The notes beneath the pieces are model-generated. The model searched no databases. It saw only the letters and a program-made list of their open reading frames with translations, and was not told the DNA's origin. Shown here piece by piece: positions 34,701 to 45,500 of a DNA stretch of 64,000 nt (the first letter of the stretch is position 1; every line of letters begins with the position of its first letter). A program made the translations under genes and the position numbers. The stretch comes from Siderastrea siderea (lineage: Eukaryota; Cnidaria; Anthozoa; Scleractinia; Rhizangiidae): positions 50,074,538-50,138,537 of the forward strand of contig OZ034972.1 of assembly GCA_964030785.1 (NCBI GenBank). The letters are read 5' to 3'.

Positions 34701-37700
34701 TTCCAGAATGCTAATTGATTCTCTAAATTAAATAACTCATGGAGACGGTTATAATATTAATACAGTAAAAACCCGCATAAAAGAACCTGTGATTTTCTGT
34801 TTCAGGCTGATGCGTTTCTTATATAAATGATGCGCAGTGAGAAATCAGACTGGTGAGGTTCTTAAGAGATTCTTAAAATTGTTTCTGGAAATGTTGTACA
34901 GTATCTCCTGAAAATTTGCTTTAATTAGTGAATGATTGACTCTGAAAGGTTTAATAATCACCGGGTTAAACACATTTTCACTCTGGAAAATCCCATCCCT
35001 TCTGTGAGGGAGGTATTGATATTTTTTGAAACTACACATTGTGTGTTTATAATGGTCTAGCACACATACTTGGATCTGCCCCAGTGTTGTCTATTCTTTA
35101 GAAACCTTTCGTATAAGAACCTGCTTAATTTGTCAGGCTGAATCAGTTCTTACATAATAGGTGCTTTATTGGCCAAATTTCAGCCTGAAGGTTCTTAGTC
35201 CACTGTTTCTTTTATGCGGGTTTTTACTGTACTACGCCTCATTCGATTGCCACTCGCACAAAGTTTTTGATTAGTTTCTGGAAACGTTATGACATGTATT
35301 TGACAACTTTTTGATGGCTTCCGTTACAAGTAACCAATCACATCCAAGAAATGTAAGAGGAGTCGCACGCGCGTGCATGAAACTTGACAAGCTCCGCCTC
35401 TCAGAGTTCTTTTGTTGACATTAGGGACTTAAAGCAACGACGAAGGAAACGCAAAGAACGTCATTTAAATTGTGTATTTCGGTTGTTTTATTATACTTTC
35501 TGATTATTCCAACTCGTTTAACTTGTCTAATGTGGACGAACTATGCGTGAACTGAATTCGTAGGGATGGCGCTAAAGTTCAGGTAGAGAAAGAAAAATTC
35601 ACCGTGGTGTGTTCCCGTTCTACCTGAAACCTTAAAACTGGACATTTCAAGTTGTTGTTGTGCAGAACATGCCAAAGAAATGTACAACAATGTATTACGC
35701 ATGTGCAGAGTCATTGTTTTGCTCATTAAAAGCTATTGTTTTGGACTGTTCTCGTTGCCGTCGTAGCCAGTTGAAACGGAAGTTTTCCAAAACCTAATAG
35801 AAAGCTTGCGCACGAGGCAACGTTGTGGCGCAGCGTTGTAATTAGCCTGCATAGCAGGCGTAACAAAGAAGGGGTAAACGGACTACGGTTAAGGGACGAT
35901 GTCAATGATGAATTTACCTTGTAGTTGACATCAACCATTTCTTCCCATTCATCCACAAGGCAGTTCTTACCTTGCAGTTGACATCAACCATTCTTTCCCA
36001 CTCATCCAGATGGCAGTTCTTCATTGTGGTGTAATAACCCAGCCCAGCGCAATTTACTATGATGTCCACCGGGCCCAATGTATCATTTGCGTGAGATACC
36101 AGATCAAAGACCTTGACATTTTATCAAAACGGAAGTTAGTGCTTATCTATGCGTGGTGAATGTCATTAAGTGTGAGAAATCGTACGAACCCAAGTGCACT
36201 ATGTGATTTATGGGCACGCGAAACAACGAGGCAGCAAGCTTCAGGTTTCTATCGCCTCCTGGTGCGCGATTCTCGAAAGTCCCGAAAACATTTCGGCCCC
36301 GAAAAGTTATTTGTAAAAATATGAACAACTCATTCTACAAAGCTGTTATTTTAACATACCTGTAAAGATAAGAAATATCTGGCTTCTAGCAAAGTTTCAC
36401 GCTTAGAAACGTCTTTGTTTAAAAGATACAGTGTGAAATATCGTGCCCAAAATCTGCCCGAAGAGTTTCGGGGCTTTCGCGAAACGCACGCCAGATTGCT
36501 GAAGCCAAGCCTTGAACGAATTGAGAGCAATCAGTCTAATTGGTTCCGTATAACCCACTGCCTTTTCTATCCAACAAAGTTTGCAGGTTTGGTTTGTGCT
36601 TCTGGCATTTTTTTTCTCCCATGTAACCTCCCGGGTCTCGAAAGTTCGAACGCCCTTGCAGAGCCAGTAAGATTATCACTTTTGGTCCCAATAGTGACAA
36701 GCATCTAATTTCTCCCTAGAGCAACACTACTACTTGATCAAAAACATACAGTTCGTACGAATAATGTAAGTGATCACCACAGATAAAATCTCTTGACGTT
36801 TAAGTAAATTCTCCCAATTAGTACTATAATAAAAATACCGAGGGCAGTGAAGAGAATATGCCTGTCGATGTTGGGAATGAAAGGGTTAAGAGTTCGCATT
36901 ATAGTCTGTCCCTGGAATCTCAAATAAATGACTGCGGCAAATTGTCACATAAATCTTGACAACTGAAAAGCAATTCACTGGCTCAGGTGGGAACTCTCAG
37001 GTTACTAGTCTACTGCTATAACATCTGAGCTACAAGCCACAATGGAAACAGCAGTCATCCATTTGATAGTGCCTGAGAGTGATTCTAAACTAGAATTGAG
37101 AATTGAAGGCCTGACTGGGAGGGGGGGTGGGGGGGGGGGGTAGGGGGCTTTTCATAATGTAGACTGGGTGAGGGGCATGTCTTAAGTCAGAGCACTGCAG
37201 ACTGCCTGGCAAAACACATAACATAAGACATAACTACAGTCTAAACACTTCAGATTATAAATCTTTAATCCCTTGTGCTCTTTACCTCTTGCCTTTTGGT
37301 TACATCTGTTTCCAGGGAAATTGCCACATCCCCTGACTTTGCAATTTCATCTCTTATTTGATCTAACCTGATAAATAGATTCAATGTTTCTTCAGAACCT
37401 TAGACAGCTTGAAATTAAACCTTATTCAAACTGAACAGTTTGAAGCCCGCAGAAGGGTTCATGGAATAGTTACCTTTCCTTCCGTCTTGCAGCTAAAACA
37501 ACGTTGGCACCATTTTCTGCCAGGGCTTTGGACACAGCTTCTCCAATACCACTGGAAGCTCCTGTTACTATGGCAACCTTTCCTCCAAGGGATCTGGGAC
37601 CTGAAAAATAAACGCATGGCATGCAAGAGCTACAAAGCAATCCAAAGCCTGGTTGTAAAAGCAGGTTTAAACTGTCCCAGGATTAGCGTTAATTTTTAGT

Positions 37701-38014
37701 TTAGTCTGATAGCTTAACAGTGTAGGTTCCTGCCAGTCCTTTTGGCCCTAAAAATTAGCAGTAGAAACGCTTTCTTACGAGAGAAAAAGGAAACCAACTA
37801 GGGTTAATTTGCAATCTCAGGACTTTAGTCGGCCGACTCTTGGTCAACTGACGACAGTCGGCCATCAGTCGGTAAAATGCTGCAGGAAATTGCAATAAAT
37901 GCTGCCCTATCTATTACCCTCTATAATTACATCAAGATAACATCACTTACCATCACTTTGGTTGTTCTTTTTCAGCATATTTTCCCGGCAAACGCTCGTT
38001 GTCACGGCCGCCAT
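31796..38014 (-). CDS. classical short-chain dehydrogenase/reductase (SDR)
   Basis: Eight exons join in frame to 269 aa: 37951-38014, 37474-37600, 37286-37367, 35971-36111, 33718-33810, 33015-33129, 32032-32075 and 31796-31939. The NAD(P) motif TGASSGIG is at residues 34-41, with NCAG at 111-114 (usual NNAG), the catalytic Ser in NISSNAG (about 163-164), and YSGTK with Tyr177 and Lys181. ARR at about 59-61 after the second beta strand favours NADP(H). Closest in feel to the bacterial YdfG/clavaldehyde dehydrogenase-like and DHRS11 groups; the substrate is not predictable. The N-terminal 20 residues are a short family-atypical lead. Exon 4 is followed at once by a 53-bp copy of its own 3' end with a second donor. 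Introns carry a LINE fragment, a Tc1-like MITE and others. Confidence 0.9.
32661..32874. mobile_element. 214-bp MITE with inverted GGCTGGTTTTCATATGATCG ends
   Basis: AAAGGCTGGTTTTCATATGA at the left is mirrored by TCATATGGAAACCAGCCTTT at the right. GCGATC and GATCGT words repeat through the core, giving a self-complementary sequence. A 116-codon frame across it is an artefact. It lies in an SDR intron. Confidence 0.8.
33490..33585 (-). mobile_element. tRNA-like SINE head
   Basis: On the minus strand GGCGTGGCGAAGAGGTTAGC resembles an A box and GTTCAAGTCC a B box, about 35 bp apart, the RNA polymerase III internal promoter layout. The flanks do not match the other SINEs in the window. Fragmentary. 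Confidence 0.5.
34090..34370 (+). mobile_element. 5'-truncated non-LTR retrotransposon (LINE), C-terminal end of ORF2
   Basis: The frame reads [15 protein letters not shown], then the conserved LINE tail [17 protein letters not shown] followed by LDEFKAII and a stop near 34365. The motif FxPRxIRxWNxLP downstream of reverse transcriptase is typical of CR1/L2-like elements. The reverse transcriptase domain is absent, so it is a dead 3' fragment in the SDR intron between exons 4 and 5. Confidence 0.75.
34473..34494. repeat. perfect 22-bp palindrome
   Basis: ATATCCTCAC followed by TAGTGAGGATAT is its own reverse complement over 22 bp. It follows an imperfect inverted pair GAAACTAC/GTAGTTTC at 34439-34471, so a compound hairpin can form. 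Confidence 0.85.
34761..35231. mobile_element. Tc1/mariner-type MITE (TA-flanked)
   Basis: TA|CAGTAAAAACCCGCATAAAA opens, and the reverse complement TTTTATGCGGGTTTTTACTG|TA closes. Secondary inverted blocks (AGAACCTG, TTTCAGGCTGA) occur inside. TA at both borders and CAGT termini fit Tc1/mariner. No transposase. Confidence 0.88.
35843..35880. mobile_element. end fragment of the foldback MITE family
   Basis: TAGCCTGCATAGCAGGCGTA matches the left terminus of the elements at 14005 and 25897. No right terminus is found nearby, so only a remnant remains. Confidence 0.55.
35918..36023 (-). repeat. 53-bp tandem duplication of an SDR exon end with its splice donor
   Basis: 35971-36023 is the 3' end of SDR exon 4 and 35918-35970 is a copy at about 87% identity. 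Both end in CAAG/TACAAG followed by GTAA donors (GTAAGA and GTAAAT). Because 53 is not a multiple of three, only the first donor keeps frame with exon 5. Confidence 0.85.
36676..36899. mobile_element. copy of the TTAA-flanked MITE
   Basis: Shares CCCAATAGTGACAAGCATCT, ACTACTTGATCAAAA, GTAAATTCTCCCAATTAGTA and the end GAAAGGGTTAA with the copy at 21734. The left TTAA is lost. Confidence 0.7.
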
Positions 38015-38289
38015 ATTGTAACAGACGCTTACCCTCGCCCCAATCCCTCTCAAACTATTTCACGCTTGTTTTACTCTTACTATCGGTCACTGACTTTTGC
38101 AAACTTTGTGGCTCGCAAAGGAGCCGTTTTTGAGAATAAGGACAGCTTCACTCGTAGACCCGCTGTTTGTAAGATCATTTTACAGTGAAATATGTCTTTC
38201 GATAACTTGGGCCGCGTCAACTGTTGGCCAACAGTTGAACGACAGTTGGTCGACAGTCGGTGGAGGGGAGCTCTTCTTAGAATTACATG
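38015..38289. promoter_or_regulatory. upstream region of the SDR gene
   Basis: The interval before the SDR start. It contains palindromic words TCAACTGTTGGCCAACAGTTGA and CGACAGTCGG, which also occur on the other side of exon 1 (37830-37875), so exon 1 may sit inside or between copies of a small repeat. Promoter elements are not identifiable. Confidence 0.35.
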
Positions 38290-38361
38290 TTATTGAACCA
38301 GAAACTCATAAGGAGTTGAAACGTGTAACTCGCGTTCGATGCTCGTAAATATTCCTTTTTT

Positions 38362-38396
<35 letters not shown>

Positions 38397-39468
38397 CACG
38401 CACGAGTTTAAGGCGCCAAAACCTTGCGAAGTGTTGCAGCGTTTCTTTGCAAACCTGAATGGATCAATGAAACTGCTCCGAAGTGAACGTCCGGGAATAA
38501 GTTTTTTCGCAAAAGTCGTACAATTATTGGCTCTAAAATGTCGTACAGGTTTGATGTTTCCTGAAAAAAAATGTTGTATTCATCGTCCAAAGCGGATTGA
38601 AGCTGTATGATTTTAACATTGTAGATGGAGAGTTGAAACGAACACAAAACGTAGTGGTTCCAGGTTCAGAGGCCGCGGACGGGATGTGGCAAAAAACATG
38701 TTAACAATGAATCAAATAACTGGGAAAGCGATCATTCAACTTATTTTGCATTACGTTCTCTTTATTTGAACATTTGGAGCTGCTTGAACTCAGAGCTACA
38801 TCGACTGCAGGTAAAACGATGTTATTTTTGTAGTAAGTTATATAGCCGAAGAAAAAGTCGTCCTTTATTATTCAGCTTATTTAGCTTGATTTTGGTAGCG
38901 AGTCACTGAAAACGTATGACACTTCAATATTATTAAACGGTTCTCTTCAAGTTTACTGTGTTTTATTTTTGTATCATGTCTTGATATTTCGGTGTCAAAA
39001 GTTTTCCGTATAAAATCTACCTTTTGTGAACATTTGTTGATAGTGCGACGGTGAAAGAAGCGGGACTGAGATCATAAAAAACAACGCTAGACTATTTTGG
39101 TTTGGTTTCACAGTCTGATTTAGTTCTTACCCCAACGCTTTGCTCCATGTTGTTTCAATTACTAATTTTTTTTACCTCAAAAATTTCCTGCTTGGTCTTC
39201 GAAACCGGTATTTCTTTTCGCTTTGTCGTTCCTACGTTTGAAAGTTTTTCGGCTTCATTTTTCCCAGTTTGTCGGCCATTAATCTATGAACAAGTGCGCG
39301 AACTTGGTGTAAAATTACGTCACCTCGTTCACGAAGATTGATTGGTCAGTTCTCTCTCTCTTCATGTTACAAATATGGTACTTGCGAAAATGAATAATTA
39401 CGAGCATCGTTCAAAACCTATATATGCGAGTTACACGTTTCAAGTCCTTATGAGTTTCTGATTGAACA
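38290..39468. mobile_element. 1.2-kb DNA element with about 60-bp inverted ends
   Basis: AGAAACTCATAAGGAGTTGA, AACGTGTAACTCGC and GATGCTCGTAA at 38300-38350 recur inverted and in mirrored order at 39395-39465. No transposase frame is recognised inside; frames of 79 codons on both strands have no known match. A non-autonomous element is the simplest reading. Confidence 0.7.
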
Positions 39469-39597
39469 GCCGGAATCAGGCTACCGAAAGAACATGATTG
39501 TGTACCATTTCAGTAAAGAGTTACAACATGGAGGCGAGGGAGGGGGCGCGGGAAGAGAAGAGGAAGGAAATGGTTACTCAAGTGGGGAGCATTTTGT

Positions 39598-39838
39598 CCA
39601 GCCCCAGTTGTTCAAAGAGTGGATAACTTTACGCAGTGCTAAGTCGCAGTGCTAAGTCGCTATCCAACGTAGCAATTTTGGCCAGATTTTTGCAAAGCCA
39701 TACACTTCATTATATATACACCCTTGCCCTTTTTATAAATCATAAGGCTATTTAGCGATTTTCCTACATTTTGTATCCGCTGGATTATGGCTTATCCAGT
39801 GGATAAAGTTGTCTGCTCTTTGAACAACTGGGGCCAGG
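39598..39838. mobile_element. MITE with inverted CCCCAGTTGTTCAAAGAG ends
   Basis: CCAGCCCCAGTTGTTCAAAG at the left is mirrored by the right end (CTTTGAACAACTGGGGCCAG). GGATAACTTTA and its complement extend the pairing. The right end overlaps the last 40-odd bases of the A-T-R enzyme's reading frame (stop at 39792-39794). Confidence 0.82.
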
Positions 39839-42491
39839 TATCTAACCACAGTATAAACACACCTTTTATGGTTTTCTTTGGAACAGGCAGAACACCCTGA
39901 GCAACCAGAGCAGAAAAATAACTTGCAAGAAGCTCTGCATTTATGAAGGGATAACTGACTTTGAAATGCTCCATAGCTCCTTCAAAATTTGTCATGGTGT
40001 ACGTGCTCAGGTTAGAGAGAAATGAAGAGTCTCTGAACAAATAAAAGTAAATTGACGATAATTAAAACTAAGGATAATACTCTGTGTTAAATCCTGTGTT
40101 AATTAAGGCGGATATTGCACCGTGAAAATACTTACAGGTGAATTGTATTGCAAGCCAGTGGAACACGATCATGGTAAAAGAGAACGAAGATGTCATCTTG
40201 ATTTCTTTTGGCTAAGTGGGAGGGCTGATTAGGTAGGAGGAGTAGAGAAATGCAAACTTGGTAACGGGGCTTAAAGGAGCTACGTCACGGATAACGCGTC
40301 TTGAAAAAGCTGGCAAGTTTTTGCAAGTTTGTCATTCGTAATCCATCTTACTCTCCCTCAGTCTATCCTTGTTTAGTATTGGTTTATTATTACTTCTTTG
40401 GTGTTTTTCGCCCTTAGGAAACTGTTATTGTGAGGTTTCCTTCAATGAGAAAATAATTTTGTCAGAACAGGAAAGTGAATGAAAATACCGTGACATAGTT
40501 TCTTTAAACGCAACATTCTCAGCATACAAACACATATACACATACTAACTGTCACCTCCCTGGTGGGGTTTTTAATTCTAATTATAAGGGTTGACTGTGT
40601 TCTCATTTCATCGCAGGAAACTAAATGTGAGTGTAGCCACTCTCACCTTGTCACAAAAAATAAGCTAAATCATACCTTGCCTTTAAATGGCGTGAGTGGG
40701 TACCTGGGCTTACTATGAAAGCAAGAAAATTAAAGAAAGAAAGAATTTGAAGGAAGGAAGGAGTAGAGGAAAAAGAAAGGCCGGGAAGAAAGGTAAGAAA
40801 TAAGAGCGAAACTTCAGACAGTAAAGCTCACCTCATCCAAATCTCCAGCAGGCGGAGCAGTGAAATGAGTCCACAGTCTGGGTCATTCTTGCAGGAAACT
40901 TCAATTCTGCACGCAAAAGTGTGCATTATGATAAAGTCAAAACGTATCAATGATTAGGGTAATTAATTTCTGTGACAAGGAATAAACAATAGATAAATAT
41001 AAGGAAGATTGAAAAATGATGGAGAGTTACTTTTACCTTTTATACCAGTCTTGAAAAGGAATTATATCCAGTGGATAGCCGTGAACACTCATCCACTCAA
41101 ACAGCCATCTGGAAACAAAATAATTAACTGTCTCAAGCAGCAAATAGGTTATGTCCTTTGCTCTTTTGATAATTAAAAAAGCTTTGGATAAAATTTAAAG
41201 TATAAAATAGCTTTTTGATCAACTAGAAAAGCCCTAAGAGCACTTTTTTAGCTAATACAACAGCTAGTCCTTTAGCGGCACTTATAAAAAGCACTGACTG
41301 AATTAAACAGCAGCTGAAGTCCGGTTTATTCTCTGACTCCTATTACTGATATCTGTTGCTATAACAACTCCCCTTCTTGAACCCAGCCCCCAGCCAAACC
41401 AGACACACAGCCAGTGGGACCTAAATGCTCCAGAAAGTTCCCACTTTGCAAGTCAGAATTTGTAATAAGAGCCCCCCCCCCCCCCCCAACCTTCCCCATC
41501 ACAGGTCACATTTTAAACACTAGTTGAAATGTTAGGAAAGCACAAAAGGAATGTGATATTACAGAAGGATGCTAAGAAGGTCAGAACATCAAACTTTACT
41601 TTTTGTCAAGCTCAGAGATAAATCAAGTAGGGAAGCTTGGTTTGCAAATTAGAAAGAAGTGTCATGGAGATAAGGTATACTATATTAAATGACACTGCAG
41701 TCTGTTTTAGTGGTGTAAGAGACATAAGCTGATAGTAACTTACTTGGCATTTAAAGGCTGTGGGTTGATGATGTGGAATACTTTCCCCATTGACACTGAC
41801 ATTTCCTGGTTCGTGGAAGAGTTGAATCACATCATAAGCAGAATTCATGAAGTTGTGTCTATATCTTCGTTGAGTGATGCATAATAAGAGCCTGAAGCCT
41901 TTTATTTTTACAGGACACTTAGAGTGTGAACTCTGGCAAAATTGGCCAAAAAAGTTTTGCAATATTTGATGGTTCACATACAAAAACTAAGAAACGTATA
42001 AAGTTTTCAGTTAAAAAATAAATGAGACTTAAAACAAATGCAAACTTGTCAGACATTTCATTTATGAGAGATGAAGCATAACACGTCATGAGAGGAAAAA
42101 AAGTTTACAAATATTAATCCTCCACTGTCTTGACTCTGATGATGACTTCCGCTCAAGTCGTCAAAACATCAGCCAATGTCATTACAAACAGTCCTTCCCA
42201 GGTATACCTACACTCACTGGACGATGACGATCATGCTTCTCCGACTTATGATTAATCCTCCAGTTACAAAAAATGCTCAATACCTACTCCTCCACTGGAT
42301 GATACTGGGTGGTCTCTAACGACCTGAAACTGCTAATATGGAACCTTGCATAATTTATCCAATCAGAACTTAAGAAAAGCTTCAACAAAACCAACCCTGT
42401 CCTCTTGAAGTTTTGATTTAGCTTGCTGGACAAAGACCATCCTCAAATTCTAATTAGACATGCTGAACACATAATAATAATAATAATAGTA

Positions 42492-42531
<40 letters not shown>

Positions 42532-45500
42532 ATGCAAATTAGTTAAAAGTAATCACACTTTTACATGTGACACTGTCAAATGCAGCAGTGTGACACCAGT
42601 AGACTAAAAGTCTAACCTGAGTCATCTTGACTATCATCTCACTGACAAAATCCACTGGAGTCATTTCCACTTGCCAGTCAACATTGGGTGCAGACAGCAT
42701 TGAAGTGACACCTTTGATCATCAGCAGAATAAAATCTATTGGGTTCCACTGCACATGCTCTCGGTCACCAGACAAGTTACCTAAAATACAGGATACTTTG
42801 TCAAAGCAGGCGCTATGATATGTGCAAAGGTAGGTTGGGTTAGGGTCAGCTGGAGTGTAATATGTTTGCTGAGCCATGAAGGATTTAGAATGGGAACTGC
42901 GAAGCTACCCAGTTGCAGGGTACCCCCAGCATTTATTAGTTTTCCCTAGCCAACAGTTTTCTGGCACCAATGAAAACAACAAAGCTAGAGTGACGAGAGA
43001 AAATGTGGAGTGAAGATGCAGGAAACAACACAATGACAAAAACCAGACTCGGATACACAAGCCTTCAGATCAAACATCGCATGCAATTTATAGATCAGTG
43101 CTTCGACAATGCACAAAGACAGTTTACATTTTCCCATCTAATTTCCTTGTGTTCAAAATGGTAGCAAACCACTTACTTTTGTGTACTAACCTAACACATC
43201 CTAACAATATTTACATAATGCCAGTTGTATTTGTTTAAAAGACTGTCATCATCTATTAATTCAGTTAAGTACCTAATCTGTAGATGACAACTGGAAGGCC
43301 CTGAGTCCGCGCTCTCAACACCAACTGCTCTGCTACCCACTTGGACTGCGAATACCTGTGTATGGACATTTGGTAATCAGTTACACAGCTGCAAGATCCA
43401 TGCAGTCAGTAAGCTTAGTACTGATAGTGGTATACCAAATACACAATGTAGAACTCTGTTAAATGGGAAAGGGATTCCTTTTCTTGGACTGAGGGTAAAG
43501 ATTCTAGGGGTAAGGCTATAAAACACTTTCTATTTTGATGTTAAATAGAGTTAGCATTTCAAGCTCAGGGAGTGCAACCAACCCAAAGTTTTTGAGGAGT
43601 AATACCCACTCTCTCTGGGCGCCTAGCATTCTGAAACAATCTATAACGTATACAAAAATATGTAGAAATGTATACAAAAATAAAGTCTAGTACAAGGACC
43701 TCTTTTGCAATGAGAAAGAGATCTGGTAAGAAAAAAAGTACCTTAGTTTAACCCATTGCATGAGTGGTCCCCTGCATTTAGAAGGTTATAACATTTGGAC
43801 TCACCCGTCATTCAGTTGGGAGGCATACTCTGTCATGTCTGCATCTTCAGAGCAGTTTGATAATCCATGGGGAAAAACAGCATCCGTACTGTATTGAAAA
43901 ACAGCACAGGCAAGAATAAATGACAAGCAAATCAGAGTTAATCATCATCTAAGAAATGACTACCAGCTTTCCTACACCACACAGGCACAAGTTTCACCTA
44001 AATAGCACCACCCTACATCTAAGGCCCTGTCCATGCCAATGCATCAATTTTGTTTGAAAATGCATACTTCTGTTGCATCTAATTGGCCTATTGTCCACAA
44101 CAAGACAATAAAAAACACTGGTGAAAATGAAAATGACAACTTTTGGCAACATTTTCAAAAGTGAAAATGATACAAAAGTGGAGACTTGAAAAAGCAATAG
44201 TGTGGTTTATGGGGCCTACTAAACTTGCTATGACAACTAAGTGGAGATATAAATGTAGCATTTATATTTTTTAGCATGGCAACATTAAAGTATTTCTTGC
44301 AACTGTGGCCATGGTGTGTAGTACAGTGTCAGCAGCAGTGGCCTACTAAGCCTAATACACATGGAAGTCACCATTAAGCCACACTGTGAGGGGTGGGATT
44401 TCTGAGAACAGATATATCACGTCATACACTTACAGAGCAGCTATATATGGGCAAAATACTAAAAATCCATGTTAAAAAATGACAATGTTTCTTTTTCCAA
44501 CCAAGTGTACATAGTCAAACTGATAACCATTTAACATTTTGACTCTTGAAAAACGCAGTCCTGTAGCAGCTCTCCCTACAGACACCTCTACAATGCAGAC
44601 AGCTCTATTATGAACAGTTTACTTGGTCAAATACCGTACATATGCAATGCTGGATTGTGTACCTGATGTAATGTAATGGTTTGATTTTGCTGGTACATGC
44701 AAACAACAGAATATTCTGTGTTCCCTGCACATTTGCTCCTCGCAATGCCTGTGTTCAAGATAAGGAATTCTTGCAGTTAGTTCCAACTTGGAGCTTAGTT
44801 AATAGCTATGGATGAGATATAAATATTTTATTACAAAACAAAGTTATTCACGTACATGTCATTTAATTTTTAACTTCAACAGGTTGGGTGTTACTGAAAG
44901 ATACAGTTACAGACATCAATAAATGTACTTACCTGGTATGGGTAAACCATGTTTACTGCAGCAGCAGCATGGATAATGAAGTCAATCTATAAGAAGAGAA
45001 CAACAGTAATACTCAAGACAGATGGCTTTTGCCCTTGCATTAACGCTTTTTAAAAGTAATTGAACCTTGAGCCTGTCTGTTAGCTGATGCCTGTGTTTTT
45101 ACAGCTATTGATTTGTTTGACGTTGTGCACATAAATGCATGTTTACTAGTCTGTCTGCTATTCTTAGTAACCAAGCCCACTGTTCTAGTTTAGGGATGAT
45201 ACACTCCTCCCATGGTGCTTTCTGGCCCACACCCTATGCACACCACTGAAACTGTGCAGTCTTCAAGCTAAACCTTATAACACTCACTGCCTTAGCATCA
45301 AAGTGGCGACAATTGCAGAAGCTGCTGGCATGCCCTCAATGCTCATAAAATTCCTGAGTCACTGGCACTCTGACTCTTACGAAAGGTACATCCATATTCC
45401 TAAAGCATTGGACTTTTCCTTTGCCTTTACGTTCTCATAAGCGATCACTCGGTGAACAATTCAATAAATTTAAGAATGTACTTCTTTGAGTAATACATAA

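Noticed and set aside
43994..44197. Possible MITE beginning AAGGCCCTGTCCATGCC
   Set aside because: Only one end resembles common coral MITE termini; no matching inverted end was found nearby.
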